NCBI GenBank assembly: GCA_963576475.1
Contig: OY754972.1
Span: 11,987,062 to 12,051,061, forward strand
Direction of reading: 5' to 3'
Source of the DNA: Molanna angustata
Taxonomy: Eukaryota > Arthropoda > Insecta > Trichoptera > Molannidae
Length of the DNA: 64,000 nt
Below are positions 43,771 to 55,600 of this stretch, piece by piece. Every line of letters begins with the position of its first letter. Within the stretch, counting starts at the first letter, position 1. The notes beneath the pieces are model-generated. The model was not told the origin of the DNA and ran no database searches. It saw only the letters and a list, made by a program, of their open reading frames with translations. Made by a program: the position numbers and the translations under genes.

Positions 43771-46122
43771 ATGGAGACTTCCGCTACAGAAAAAAAAAAA
43801 GTTACAAATAAGAAGCTGAAAAAGAATAGTACAGCTTATTTACGCCAAAGAGAAAAGGCTAATGCTAGAAAAAGAAAGTTTTTAGATAAGATGACCGATG
43901 AAGAGAGAGAAATTAAAAGGGCTAAGGACAGAGAATATTATAAAAAGAAGAAAGCTGAAAAAAAAGTGAAGAACATTGCTGATCTGACTGAGCGAGAGAA
44001 GCGAAAGCAGAGAAAAGATTGGAAAAAAGCATCGAAAAAATACAGAGAGAAGAAAAAGTAATTAACAAATATAACAAGTTATACACCGCCACAATCAAAT
44101 GAGTCAGCCGCAAACCTTTCAGTGAGACGACAAGTAGGAAGAAAAATAATTCGCAAAGATAGAGCAAAAGCATACCGTACAATTAAAAAACAGAAGGAAA
44201 TTATACTTCATATGAAACGAAAAAATGAGTGTTTAAAGAAAAAACTAAAAAAAATATAAGCAGCAAAGAAATCTGTCGCCACTACCCCTAACAGCAAAGT
44301 AGATGATATGATTAAGAACATTAACGTACCTCCTGAAGTACGAAAAAAACTTTTATTTGGTGTAGTTTTGCATAAACAGTTGCAAGAAAAGGCTGATGCT
44401 TTGCCGAAAAATTCCAAAGAGAAAGAGGTCTTCCAAAAATGTATCAGTGGAAGTATTTTGAGAAAATACAAATTGCTCTATATGGCCAAGAAGATTTTAC
44501 CAAAAGAAAGAAATGATAAATTATCGATTCTAAAGAATTATCATAAATCTCGCGAGGTTGTTTTGAAGCCAGAAGTTCGTCAGAAAGTCATAGATTTCTT
44601 CGAAAGAGATGACGTCAGTCGAATGTGTCCAGCTAAGAGAGACTATTTACAAAAAAATAGAATTAAGAAACAAAAGCGCACTCTTTTATTTACAGTTAAA
44701 GCCCTGACATCAAAATTCGCAAAAGAAACTGGGGTTAACTTATCTTACACGACACTACTCAGAGCAAAGCCATTTTGGGTCGTAGCTCCAAAATTAAAGG
44801 ATCGAGAAACTTGTTTGTGTGTCAAGCATGTAAATTTTGAATTGAAATTTAATAAACTGAAAAACGTGCAAAAGCTTAAACACGGATGTGTAGAAAAGTT
44901 TATTGAGGAATACGCTTGTGATATAACTTCTCATGATTGCATGACTGGTGTGTGTATAAAATGCAAAAATCAGAAATTTGAGACAGGTGATAACATAGAT
45001 TCGCTGGCATATTTTCAATGGAAGACTGTTCATGAAGATAAAATTGTAAAAGGTGAGAAAAAGACTTTTAAGATAACAAAAAAGGTTTTAATTTCAAGTA
45101 CAGTCAAAGAATTAAAAACTGCTTTAGGTAAAGACATTCCAGTCATGAAAAAACATCTCTATGGCATTTATAATCACAACAAACTGAAAAAAGAGCTGAA
45201 AGAAAACTTATCTACAAATGAGATTATGATACAAATAGACTTTTCACAAAACTATACTACCAAGTACGCAAATGAAATACAGTCCACACATTTTGCTAAA
45301 AATCAGTTGTCTATCCATACAGGTGTATACTATTCACGAAACATAAACAATGCTTTACAATCAAGATCATTTGCTACAGTGAGTGAAAATTTAGATCACC
45401 AAGCTCATGCAGTATGGGCTCATATGAAACCGATATTAACTACAATTTTAGAAAACAAAGATATTGACACCCTTCATATCTACTCTGACGGTCCAACATC
45501 GCAATATCGCAACCGTACCAATATAAACCTTTGGATACTAACATTGATTAATGATTTCAAACAAGTAACTAAATCTACTTGGACTTTTAGTGAATCTGGA
45601 CATGGTAAAGGACCTATGGACGGTGTAGGAGGATGTCTAAAAAGAACAGCCGATAGACAAGTGTTGATGGGAAATGACATTAAAACAGCCTCAGACTTTG
45701 CAAACTTGTTCACTGAGTGTGCTATCAATGTAAAAGTGATCCCTGAAGAAGTTGTGAGTAAGGAAAAAAATAACGTACCAAAAACTTTGGATGCCATACC
45801 AGGTATTATGAACGTCACAAAAATTTCTTGGGAAAGAGGGCCAGAAGTTTTAATACAATTATATCGATATGAATATTTTTATAAGGAAATAAAACTGTCC
45901 ACGCTGTCTAGTCTTTTAAATGAAAGCTCAGTGGAATCTACAGATGTTTTTATGCCTTCAATAGAATCTCCCATCTCTGAAGAGCTCATGGTTACAGATA
46001 ATTTGGAAGACCTGTGGAATTTGAAGAGACACAGCATTTATAAAAGTATTTACTTCTCATCTTCGTCAGATGACGAAGATTTAATGACAATAGGCGTGAT
46101 GACAGTAAGAAAAAATCATTGA
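43771..46122 (+). pseudogene. Transposase gene interrupted by two in-frame TAA codons
   Basis: One frame covers 43771-46122 (784 codons) with TAA at 44059-44061 and 44257-44259. Between and after the stops the translation stays plausible (S-Y-T-P-P then a basic coiled-coil-like stretch), so it is a single ancestral ORF. The N-part is very lysine-rich. The C-part (from Met at 44308, 604 aa) has a putative zinc-binding segment (TCLCVKHVN then CMTGVCIKCK) and an RNase-H-like core: IQIDFSQNY (D311), HIYSDGPTSQYRN (D394) and HGKGPMDGVGG (D438). These Asp are my candidates for the DDE/D triad. I recognise the motif set from uncharacterised repetitive proteins of many animals but cannot name the superfamily. 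The two stops argue that this copy is dead or makes two peptides. Confidence 0.8.
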
Positions 46123-46970
46123 AATTATGATTTTATAAAATAAAATATGTTATAAAGATTTGAAAAAATATATTTATTTTCATTTTAAAAGAGCGAATAA
46201 TATTAATATTATTAAAATAAAAATACAAAATATGTTTGTCCGCCATTTTATGTGAAACACCAATCAGAGCGCATGACGTCACCATATTGTTACTGTCAAT
46301 TGTGTTTGTTACTGTCAACTGTAGTGTTGTTCGAAATGGCTATTTTTTTCATAACAAGCTATATGGAATATGCTGCTTATTTTTAACATGCTATTTTTAT
46401 TTATTGATTTATTTGGTTTATTTGGGACGATAAACCAAATAATATCGCTATCCGCTCTATTGAATCGTTGACGCATCTGTTATAACACGCACCGAGTATT
46501 GTAACGTGGTGGAGAATATTTAACGTTTCAGAAATAAATAACTTGGTGGCTTTCATTGCTTGATTATAAAATAAAATGATGTTATTATATTGTTTGTGGG
46601 AGTTGTACAGTGTTACATGAGGTTGAAATGGAAATACACAATGTATTATGATGAATCTAATATACATATGGGATAATTGTTATGATTCATATACATATTA
46701 TGATTAATATATTTAAAAAAAAAATAGAATGTTATGTAATAGGTGTGATGACTGTAAGAAAAAATCATTGAAATTATGATTTTAAAAAATAAAATAGGTT
46801 ATAAAGATTTAAAAAATGTACTTATTTTCATTTTAAAGGAGTGAATAATAATATTATAAATATAAAAATACAAAATGTGTTAGCCCGCCATTTTATGAGA
46901 AAAAACAATCAGAGCGCACGACGTCATAGTATGGTCGCGTCAATTCTTCTGATAGTCTTCAATACAATAT
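46090..46970. repeat. Direct duplication with promoter-like motifs
   Basis: 46090-46320 and 46738-46970 are about 230-bp direct copies (roughly 85-90% alike by eye). Each begins with the last ten codons of the transposase and includes its stop. Each ends in CCGCCATTTTATG, an inverted CCAAT box within CAATCAGAGCGCA, and a CRE-like core (TGACGTCA in the first, CGACGTCA in the second). Confidence 0.85.
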
Positions 46971-47145
46971 ACGCATTAATTGTCGGTCTGGACAATGTTT
47001 ATTTTGGTGTTTTTGATATATTAATATTTTAATTAGGTACTTAAAACTAAAACAAAACAATAAAATAGCAATGGAACAAGGATTCATCAAAGCAAATAGT
47101 TTCAATTTACCTAGATACTCGCCTACCTATCGGGGGATACTATGG

Positions 47146-47745
47146 GCCGGTATTACAGTGTCAGTTTAAGAGCTAAACTCAAGTTTCACAAAAATATAGC
47201 GTATTACAGAGTCCGTTTAGGCCTAATCTTCCCTCAAATATGTCACTAAAACGACAAATATTTAACTCAACGTTTCTGGCAGATTAAGTACTTAACTGTG
47301 AGTCAACTGTCATTTGCTAGGCAACTCGTGTAGTTTCAGTTTCTATCACTAGAGGCGTTAGGCAACGTGTGTAGTTTCAGTGTTGTATCACTAAAGGCGT
47401 TAGTTGTATCGACGGTGGCGCCACACAACAAAACAAACTGACAGCCGTATTGAACATGGGCATTTAAAAGCATTATTTTGGTGAAAAAAATTAAATTTAC
47501 CATGTTGGATAATAAAACAATGGTATTTAAAGTCGTAGCGTCCCGTTTTGTATTTCGTATTATTTGAGGTTATTTAAATTTGACAGATAATAACCACAGA
47601 AAAAGTTAAATATGTCTATAATTGAAGATTTAGTAACTGACATGTTATATTGCACTGTAATACGGAAATGGATTCAATCTCCCCTTAACATTAATCTTGA
47701 GTTTAACAAACTCAATGAGTTGAGGGCCGACTGTAATATCGGACC
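47146..47745. mobile_element. MITE nested in the transposon
   Basis: The ends read GGGCCGGTATTACAGTGTC and, inverted, GGTCCGATATTACAGTCGG. Subterminal AAACTCAAG and TTGAGTTTAAC are also inverted. A partial relative lies at 61305-61720. About 600 bp, non-coding. Confidence 0.65.
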
Positions 47746-49092
47746 TAAGTTTATTGTATTTTGTATGTAACTTAGTTCTTATTGAATAAATAAATAAATA
47801 ATGAACGCTCGCAACGTATGGTAAACTAATTTAGTTTTAGTATTCTACAATTTTGTCACGCGATGGTGAGCTGACGAACGTTCGACATGTTATGATGCTG
47901 GTCACTGCCAAACTAAACTAGCAAGCTATATTTTTTTCATGCAATGAAGCGATTCGCGAAACGACGGCGATTACGCGAAGCATGCGTTTTAAAACATCGT
48001 TACAATTTTAGCAGCATACGAATTATTACATAGCGCTCGTTATTTGTATTGTGTTAATAACAAGCTATATTTATCTGCTATCGTTATTTTTAGCAATAGC
48101 AGCCATAGTAGTTATTTTTCTGCCTGTATTAACTACTCTTAACTAGAATGGAACTTTTGATGGTCGGATATTTCTTTGCGTCGAACAAAGACTTTTGTTC
48201 ATCAGAATTTCGAAACGTAAAAACTTAATAATAAGTACATATAAGTACTTTATTTATCTGTAATTTAAATACAACTTACATCTCGAAAATCGATAAAATA
48301 TGCTCCTTCTTCTCTCTACATTATGTGTTCATAAGCTAAAAACATACGCGGGAAACGTATGATGGCCTATTTTGACGTTTGGACATTAATGAAGTTCTTT
48401 ATATGCTTATTGCCTAAATAATGGTAAATATTATATTATTGAGAGCTAAAAGTGGGGGAACAAATACTGTACTTCATTGTAAACGCGTACTTAATAAAAT
48501 ACACTTATGTCTCGCCGTGCGAAATTTAATCACTTATTTCTCTTTTTTTTCGCGTGGGACGAAAACATATACCTCAGTAGGTGTTTTTTTCGTCGTGTTT
48601 GTACATTTAGGGACCGCACAACACTTATGCACTTTTGAATTGATTATAAATACACAAATCGTCCTAGAATACATATATTACATATAGTAGTGATATGCAG
48701 TTTACAATATCGTGACGTCACCGTCAGGGTCGGCAGCCGCCATGATACTACAAGCGTTTTTTGGCGTAAATGTCAAATTTGATTTTTAAATGGCGATTTT
48801 TGCTACTAAACCTTTATTTTATGTAGAAATGTATATATATTTGAAAACAGTGAATGCGTAAAAACATCGTGAGATAGTTTTTCAAAATTAGTCATCATGC
48901 CTATTTCCGTTCGTCACTCCAAGAAGCATTCCAAGAAGTGATTAAAACCAAGTTAAGTTATTTTTATGTGAAGTAAAAACCTTGTCTTTATAAATAAATA
49001 TAACTGTGATTACAGCAACTGTCGTTCGTGATTTAAATTTACCCTTGCTATAATACCCCATGATAACATTATCGTCATTCAGCAAACATACT

Positions 49093-49463
49093 TGTCATTT
49101 CGGGAACACCTAAACATTTCCGGGAACGATACTAAAAGTTCATAAAACACATTATACAATTTTATTTATGTTCAAAAAAGATTACATTTATGTTAAGAAA
49201 CCTTAATCAAGTCCACGTAATGTAAATTTAATTAAAAATGTTACTGATATTTTTATATTTCTTAAATTATTTACATGAATCTAGTTACTAATTTTCGTTT
49301 TAATATGTATTTTGCCTCAAAAATATTCTGTGCATGTTATTGTTTTTTTTTTGTCAGATAATATTGAGAATATACATCGAAATAATTGAATAATGCAAAA
49401 AATAACATTCCTTTAATTTTTTTGGACAATTTATTAACTTTACAAAAACGTTCCCGAAATGAC
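49093..49463. repeat. Right subterminal repeats of the transposon
   Basis: TGTCATTTCGGGAAC at 49093-49107, ACATTTCCGGGAACGA near 49114 and ACGTTCCCGAAATGAC at 49448-49463. The motif is the one found at the left end. Confidence 0.8.
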
Positions 49464-50252
49464 GTTTTTAGCGATGGCTCTGTTTAAAAGTCAATATATT
49501 TTAAAAAATAATGAAATCTATGCTCTGCCCTATCGAGGTATTGTTAAACACATATATATTTACAATATTAAGTAATTATCATCATTATAACTTTTAACAT
49601 TTTTTGTTGCAAAATCAATCTTGAAATTTGCCACCTTGGTGATTTTGAGCCAACTATTGAATTATAATTTCCAAAAATACCAATTCATTGCATATCCTGG
49701 CTTACTAATAAGTTCTGTTAATTTTTTACATTTATACATACATTTTTTCTACTATGTACATTACATGCGCCAAGAAATATTAAGTTCACAGGGAAACAGT
49801 ATTGTGCTAATGAATTCATTGGTTTTGAAGGTAATCAACCGATTTCTACTAATAACATGGACATAAACATTCCAAAGACCTATATTATGACAATTTAGTT
49901 TAATGCATCAATCTAATGTGAACAATTATATAAAATTTGTTTTAATTTTAAAATGTATTCCCCAATAAATAAAATTAAATAAAAAACAAAAGAATTATTA
50001 GTTATTTGAGTTACTTAAACCCATAAGTTGAAAATAAATGCAATGAATTTTCTAATTTTTTTGATACTTGAAAACATTTAATATTGATTCTCTTTATATT
50101 TATTTAATAAAAAACAGGAATAATTCTTAGAAACCAATAATAGTTTCCTATGTAAATTTTTCAATTAGTTTAGATTCAAAAAGTGAGATATATACACATA
50201 TTCGTACATATGCAAGGTATTGCTGTATGTATTCATTCACGTTTAAGTTTTA

Positions 50253-50776
50253 TGCTTAGTTCACACGGTAATATACCGCACTTTTTCAGTATTGACTTTA
50301 ACTGGATAAACAGTGGATGTTCACACGATACCATTTCATTTGTGTAAAAGACGTATAACCACAGTTTTCATACAGCAATCATTATGAGTAGACTTTTGTG
50401 ATGGATCCACGCTTTATGGTACTTTTATATTGGTACTAAAGACGCCAGTTGTTTTGCTGCTTACATGACAGAAAGTTATGGGTTCATGCCATAAATCAAG
50501 TAGCAGTGCACACTAACACTTGAAAAATTAATTCAATTGCGATTTGATAAAAAACGCGTGACATCGCAACGTGTGTAAGAGATTGTTTAATACTATTTGC
50601 CTCTGCAAACTGAATATGATAAAGTTAATTTGATTTACTTGACAAGTCCGGTGAGAATTTGATAAACTTATTTATCGGTGTAGGTTTTTTTGCAGTAAGA
50701 ATGACATGTGACTGGTTCTATATACAGTGTATGCAAAAAAACATGTAGTACTGTGCCGTGTGAACCCAGTTGAAGT
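50253..50776. mobile_element. MITE with AGTTCACACGGTA ends
   Basis: TTAGTTCACACGGTAATATA at the left, and GTGCCGTGTGAACCCAGTTG at the right, read inverted. About 520 bp, non-coding; the terminal match is about 12 bp. Confidence 0.55.
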
Positions 50777-51408
50777 TGACACTTTTTCACTACTCACATT
50801 TAACATTTTGTTCATAGATTAAATAAATATTTAAACTGTATAAAAAAAGATATTCAGTCCTATTCTACTCATAACTATTTCAAAATGAAATCTAAAATAA
50901 ATAACAAATATTTTCAATTGTTAAAATACATAGGTAAAATGTATACGAACATATTTTTCTTATAATTATATTGCACTAGTAAGCTTATACATACTGACTT
51001 GATACATATTTGTAAATTAATATCACAACATCATAGAAATAAAATAATACAGTTAAACTTACAGGACAATGGTCCAATGAGTAATGTAAAGTTAAAATTA
51101 GCTCAATAGTTATGATAACGAGTAAATATGTTCAGTTTCTGTTACTCGTTAGATTTGATACTTGCTAGATCTGAGTCCTATATGTGTACATTTAGTTCTT
51201 TTCATACTACTAAAGAATTTTAAAGCATTTTTGAGACAAATTTACAAAACATACACATACAATGCTTTACAAACACAATAGAATATGTATAAGCATTTTA
51301 TAATACAATAATATTATTGTTACATAAAAAAATAATAAGTATATTAAATTATATAATGGTTCAAGTATATATTTTCAAAGCTAAAACACGAACATATAAT
51401 ATAATATA

Positions 51409-51698
51409 GGTTAGTGTCCATATAGACGCAGCGCATCAGACGGATTTTAATATTCTTTATATGTTAATTCATATAAGTGCGTCCACTGATCGGCATTCGA
51501 CAGAGCGTGCGCTTCGGATCGTCGGCAATGCCAACACGTTGGCAGAGGAATAAATTCCGATCAAATCTGTCATTTTTGTATATGCATTTCCCATGGAAAA
51601 TTATTGTCGGCTATATTATTGGTGCGCCTCTGTAGACACACTGCTACAAACGAATCTGTCTGATCCGTACTTTGCGCCTATATGAACGCTACCCTTAA
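51409..51698. mobile_element. MITE with long imperfect terminal repeats
   Basis: GGTTAGTGTCCATATAGACG followed by CAGACGGATT is mirrored by AATCTGTCTGATCC and GCGCCTATATGAACGCTACC. Arms are about 40 bp, the interior is GC-richer than its flanks and non-coding. Confidence 0.7.
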
Positions 51699-51892
51699 TT
51701 AGAAAACCGAAATCTCTTCAGCCTCATATATATATATTCTGTCTAAATACATTAAATTTTTTACACTTATGGCTAGGTACCTACTGCGAATTTTTTTAAA
51801 TATTTTAGAAAATTTGCCCATAAACAGAAAAAAATCTTATTCCTTCTTTTTCAATTAGCACATCATTAAAACCCAAAGATTTCCATATAATA

Positions 51893-52203
51893 TACTAGAT
51901 GGAGTACTCCGTGCAATGAGTGAGTCATGGTATATCGCACGTTTGATTTCTTGGATGGCAACATATTGCAGTTTTCCATAAATTTCAACGCTTCCTAGAT
52001 AACTGTTCTCTAAATCTTAGTGATCAAAGTATTTTTTTCAACAAATAAATCCGAAAACAATTCACATTCGTCGTTATTCTTCATACAAAAACAATGTTTT
52101 CTGTCCACCTTGTTGTCAAAAGTTCTGCGGAAAAAATCCTCACTTCAATTCATACAAAATTTGTTAACTGCGACATCTAGTATATTATATGAAAATCTAT
52201 ATT
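51893..52203. mobile_element. Family-A MITE, intact ends
   Basis: TATACTAGATGGAGTACTCC at one end and GACATCTAGTATATTATATG at the other. It is the copy that best defines the family and its terminal ATACTAGATG. Confidence 0.75.
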
Positions 52204-52643
52204 AAAACCATGCATCTTTGATGAATATCAATTAGCACTGCATTATAGATTTAATGAGTTTAAGCTGTAGTTCATAATTGTGAAATATGCAGCGATTGCT
52301 TTTGTTTATTGTTTTACAAAATAAAAATATTTCTACAACAAAATAGAGAAAATCTTTATTTTGTCATTGTTTTTGAAAATTATTTTTATAACTAAATTGG
52401 ATTTTACCCTTATTTAAATATAATATTATCTTGTTATAATAATTTATAAAACAATACTTTACATAAAAAAATTACATTGATTAAGAATGTTGTGAAAACT
52501 TTAGATTAAAAAAAAATACTAGTGAAAATTTGAATGCAAAATGAGCCACAAAATATTATATTGGACTACAGATTGAACACCGTTGATTGAAACAAAATGA
52601 TTTCAACTTTTGATTGATGATATATTTTATTTATAAAAATAAA

Positions 52644-55600
52644 TCAATTGTTGGATTGCCAGGATGCTGTAGATGAGTGCATTGTCAAATTTAATAGCAT
52701 GCTGGAATTCAAAAGGGGCATTCCAGTTGTGGTATGAGTGTCGATGGCATAGTCAGTGGATAATGTTGCATTCATCATGCTATTGATGAATGAAGTATTG
52801 GTGGCCACACTGTAAATGATAGCCGTGGTCATTGTTGTAACATCGGAGATGGTCGTGTTGGGAGGTCTTGTAGTAAACCTCATGATGGGGCCGATGACCG
52901 GATAGGTGGGGCCGCAAGGACTCGGCACAGGAGATCCCAACATTGCGTCCAGTAAATAAGCCACCAGAGAGCCAGCTGTCAGCCCTACGTTGTACGACAA
53001 TGTCATGATGTTTCCTACGGAACGAGTTATCATATTGTAGTAAAATGTCGTTTTTCATTTTTAGTTATCCGATGAGGAAAACAAACCAACAAAGAGCATA
53101 CAAAATTTTATCCTGACTTTATCAGATTACAATTATAAAAAGTTCAGGTACTGAATGTTTTTCTAGGAAGATCTTTTACTGACTTAAAATTTTAACAACC
53201 ACAGGAAAGTAAGTTTCCATAGTGGTAAGTCATTTGGTGTCTATACTGACATCCTGGTTTAGATTTCCTGCAGAAGAGAAATTGATTTAAAATTATTTCT
53301 CACATAAATCTTATTTCTCGGTAGAAATTGCCATTTGGCTATTAACTCGCCACTTGCACAGGGTGTAAGAAAATTTTTATATTATCATAATAGTATAATA
53401 TTTCTAATCATTTATTCTGGTTCCGAAACCTTCAGGAGTGGGCCGGGATGTGGCGTTCGGAGAACAAGGGGGGGGAGGGGCTCAACAAGACATAGAGAAA
53501 AGATGTAAGATGATAGATAAAACAGATAGGTATATAAAGGAGCATGATTATACTAATGGTATCTCATGGCTAGTTTATGTTTTCACTGCGGTTTAGTTCA
53601 TAAAAAATAGCAACAAAAAAGCACACATGTGATGGCTTTTATGGTCATAAATATATATCATTATGTATAGAATAAATGAGTATAACATGACATACCTGCC
53701 ATTTCTCTGGCATCATTTCTGACACGTTTTTGAGCCGCTAACATAGGTGCCGCACCCAAAGTACCCCCAGATATTCCCAGCAAAAATGAAAGGAGAATTG
53801 GGGCCAAGTCTCCAGCGGCTGCAATGTGCGGTGCCCCTCTAGGTGCACAGCATAATAATATCAACGGCATCAACAGTAGACGCAAGGAACAACAAGCAGC
53901 CATTTTGCTACGTGCCATTTCCGAGACTCGAGGGGCAAACATCTGCAATAAACAACCATGGAAATATACTGACCATCATTGGAAAAAAAATATAATATTC
54001 ACTATGAAAAAAACAAGTGGGTTGTGGCCAACGCTAAACTCCTCACTAACAAATCATTCTATAAAATATTCAAATTTTGTATCATAAAATGGGTTTGTTA
54101 AATTATTTTTTTATTTAAATATTTTATTATGAAAACTTGATAATCCTTTAATGCCAGTTAATGAAAATGATATACCAATTTGAAAATAAAATTTTAAGTT
54201 TCCTGAGCTTGTGGTCACTTTGAAATATTTGATAGTTAAAAAAATTCTTCTTCTTCTTCTGATAATTAAAAAAATTGAGAAGCACTATTCAGATATCCTT
54301 CAAAATCTAATGGGGTCTAAGCGAGTATTAGATATACAATTTGAAAAGAATCGAATGAGTACTTTAGTCTATAGTCGATAAAGTAAAATAAACCTGCCGT
54401 ACATAGCACACACACATAGATACATTGTGATGAAACTTTCAGAATACAATCTCAGCATGATACTAGTTGATAATCTGCAATAAAAAAATACCCTTAAAAA
54501 TTGCAAAACCATAACTCCCCACTATATCCCCTTGGGTTAGTGAGGAGTAAAAAGTTTTATTTCATAACGAGTATGAATATATTTCATTGTTATTAATCTG
54601 AGGCACTGATCGGTATTGATCTTATCATTGAAAATAACAATATATTAGTACTTATAAAATGTAAGTGAAACTAAAGAATTGTCAGTTAATAAAATAAATA
54701 AATGAATTGTTCAAAAAAAATACCTTTCCTGTAAGATCTCCAACATTGAATATGGCCATGAGTGTAACAGGCATCCAAGAACCAAATCCGCAGCTTTTAA
54801 TTTCTGATAATATTCCTGGATAGAGACACAGTGTCACAAAATATGCAAGAGCGATGAAAACCATGTAAGGATATATTTGCTGCGCTACCTGCCAGCGTGC
54901 TCTGGAGCCAGCTGTAATCATTTTACAAAGTATTTATCTTTTTTAATTTATTTATTAATTTCATCAACAGTATGTACAATAAATATTAAATCATTTATAA
55001 ATATATATGTAGAAATTTCACTATCTTAACAGGTGGAATGCCTGTTATGAGGTATAGTTCCCAACTAATATAAAAAATAATAACATGCTTGGTTGGTATA
55101 TGTGCAAACAGCCCCAAAATATTCAAGTTATTTTTTATTATATCTTATTTATTTATTTATGAAATAAATAAAAAAAATAAAATAAAATAAATTGTTTGCA
55201 AACATTTTGACAAAGGTGATTTTTTTTGTATTGCATTTTATGTATTGTGCAGTAAATATGTGTACCTAAGAAGTTAGTGAAATAAGTGAAATAAAACTGT
55301 CTTAAGATATATGGATGTTTAATGTTTAAGTATCAGAATTTATTTATATGTACATTTTTATAGTTTGTATGAGTATAAATTTATATGAAGATATTTTATT
55401 GCAAGATAAGAAAACAAAAAATCAATCATGTGCAGTGAGGTACTGATAAATAAATAAACATCATTATTTATTTAAATAGATACCATTCATGATAATATTG
55501 ATAATTCTTAAAAAATCTGTATTATTTTTATCAAATGTAATATTAATAAATATTAAATATGATACCCTTAATTCCAGCCCATGTTGCCCCCCTTGATCTT

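Larger units (their letters stand above)
42862..49651 (+). mobile_element. 6.8-kb DNA transposon, family uncertain
   Basis: Terminal inverted repeats start GGCTCAAAATCACCAAGGTG and remain similar for 28 bp with two mismatches. AACT is duplicated at 42858-42861 and 49652-49655. Subterminal repeats of GTCATTTCGGGAACG type lie 0.2-0.8 kb inside both ends. The transposase gene occupies 43771-46122. The right half (46123-49651) is non-coding and contains a duplicated segment and a MITE. I cannot assign a superfamily; the 4-bp duplication would fit several. Confidence 0.85.
49652..52643. other. Intergenic with three MITEs
   Basis: Between the transposon and the ENT4 stop codon. Apart from the listed MITEs I see AT-rich DNA without exons. 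Confidence 0.6.

Noticed and set aside
45480..45818. 112-codon minus-strand ORF inside the transposase
   Set aside because: It is antisense to the conserved catalytic region, which explains its openness.
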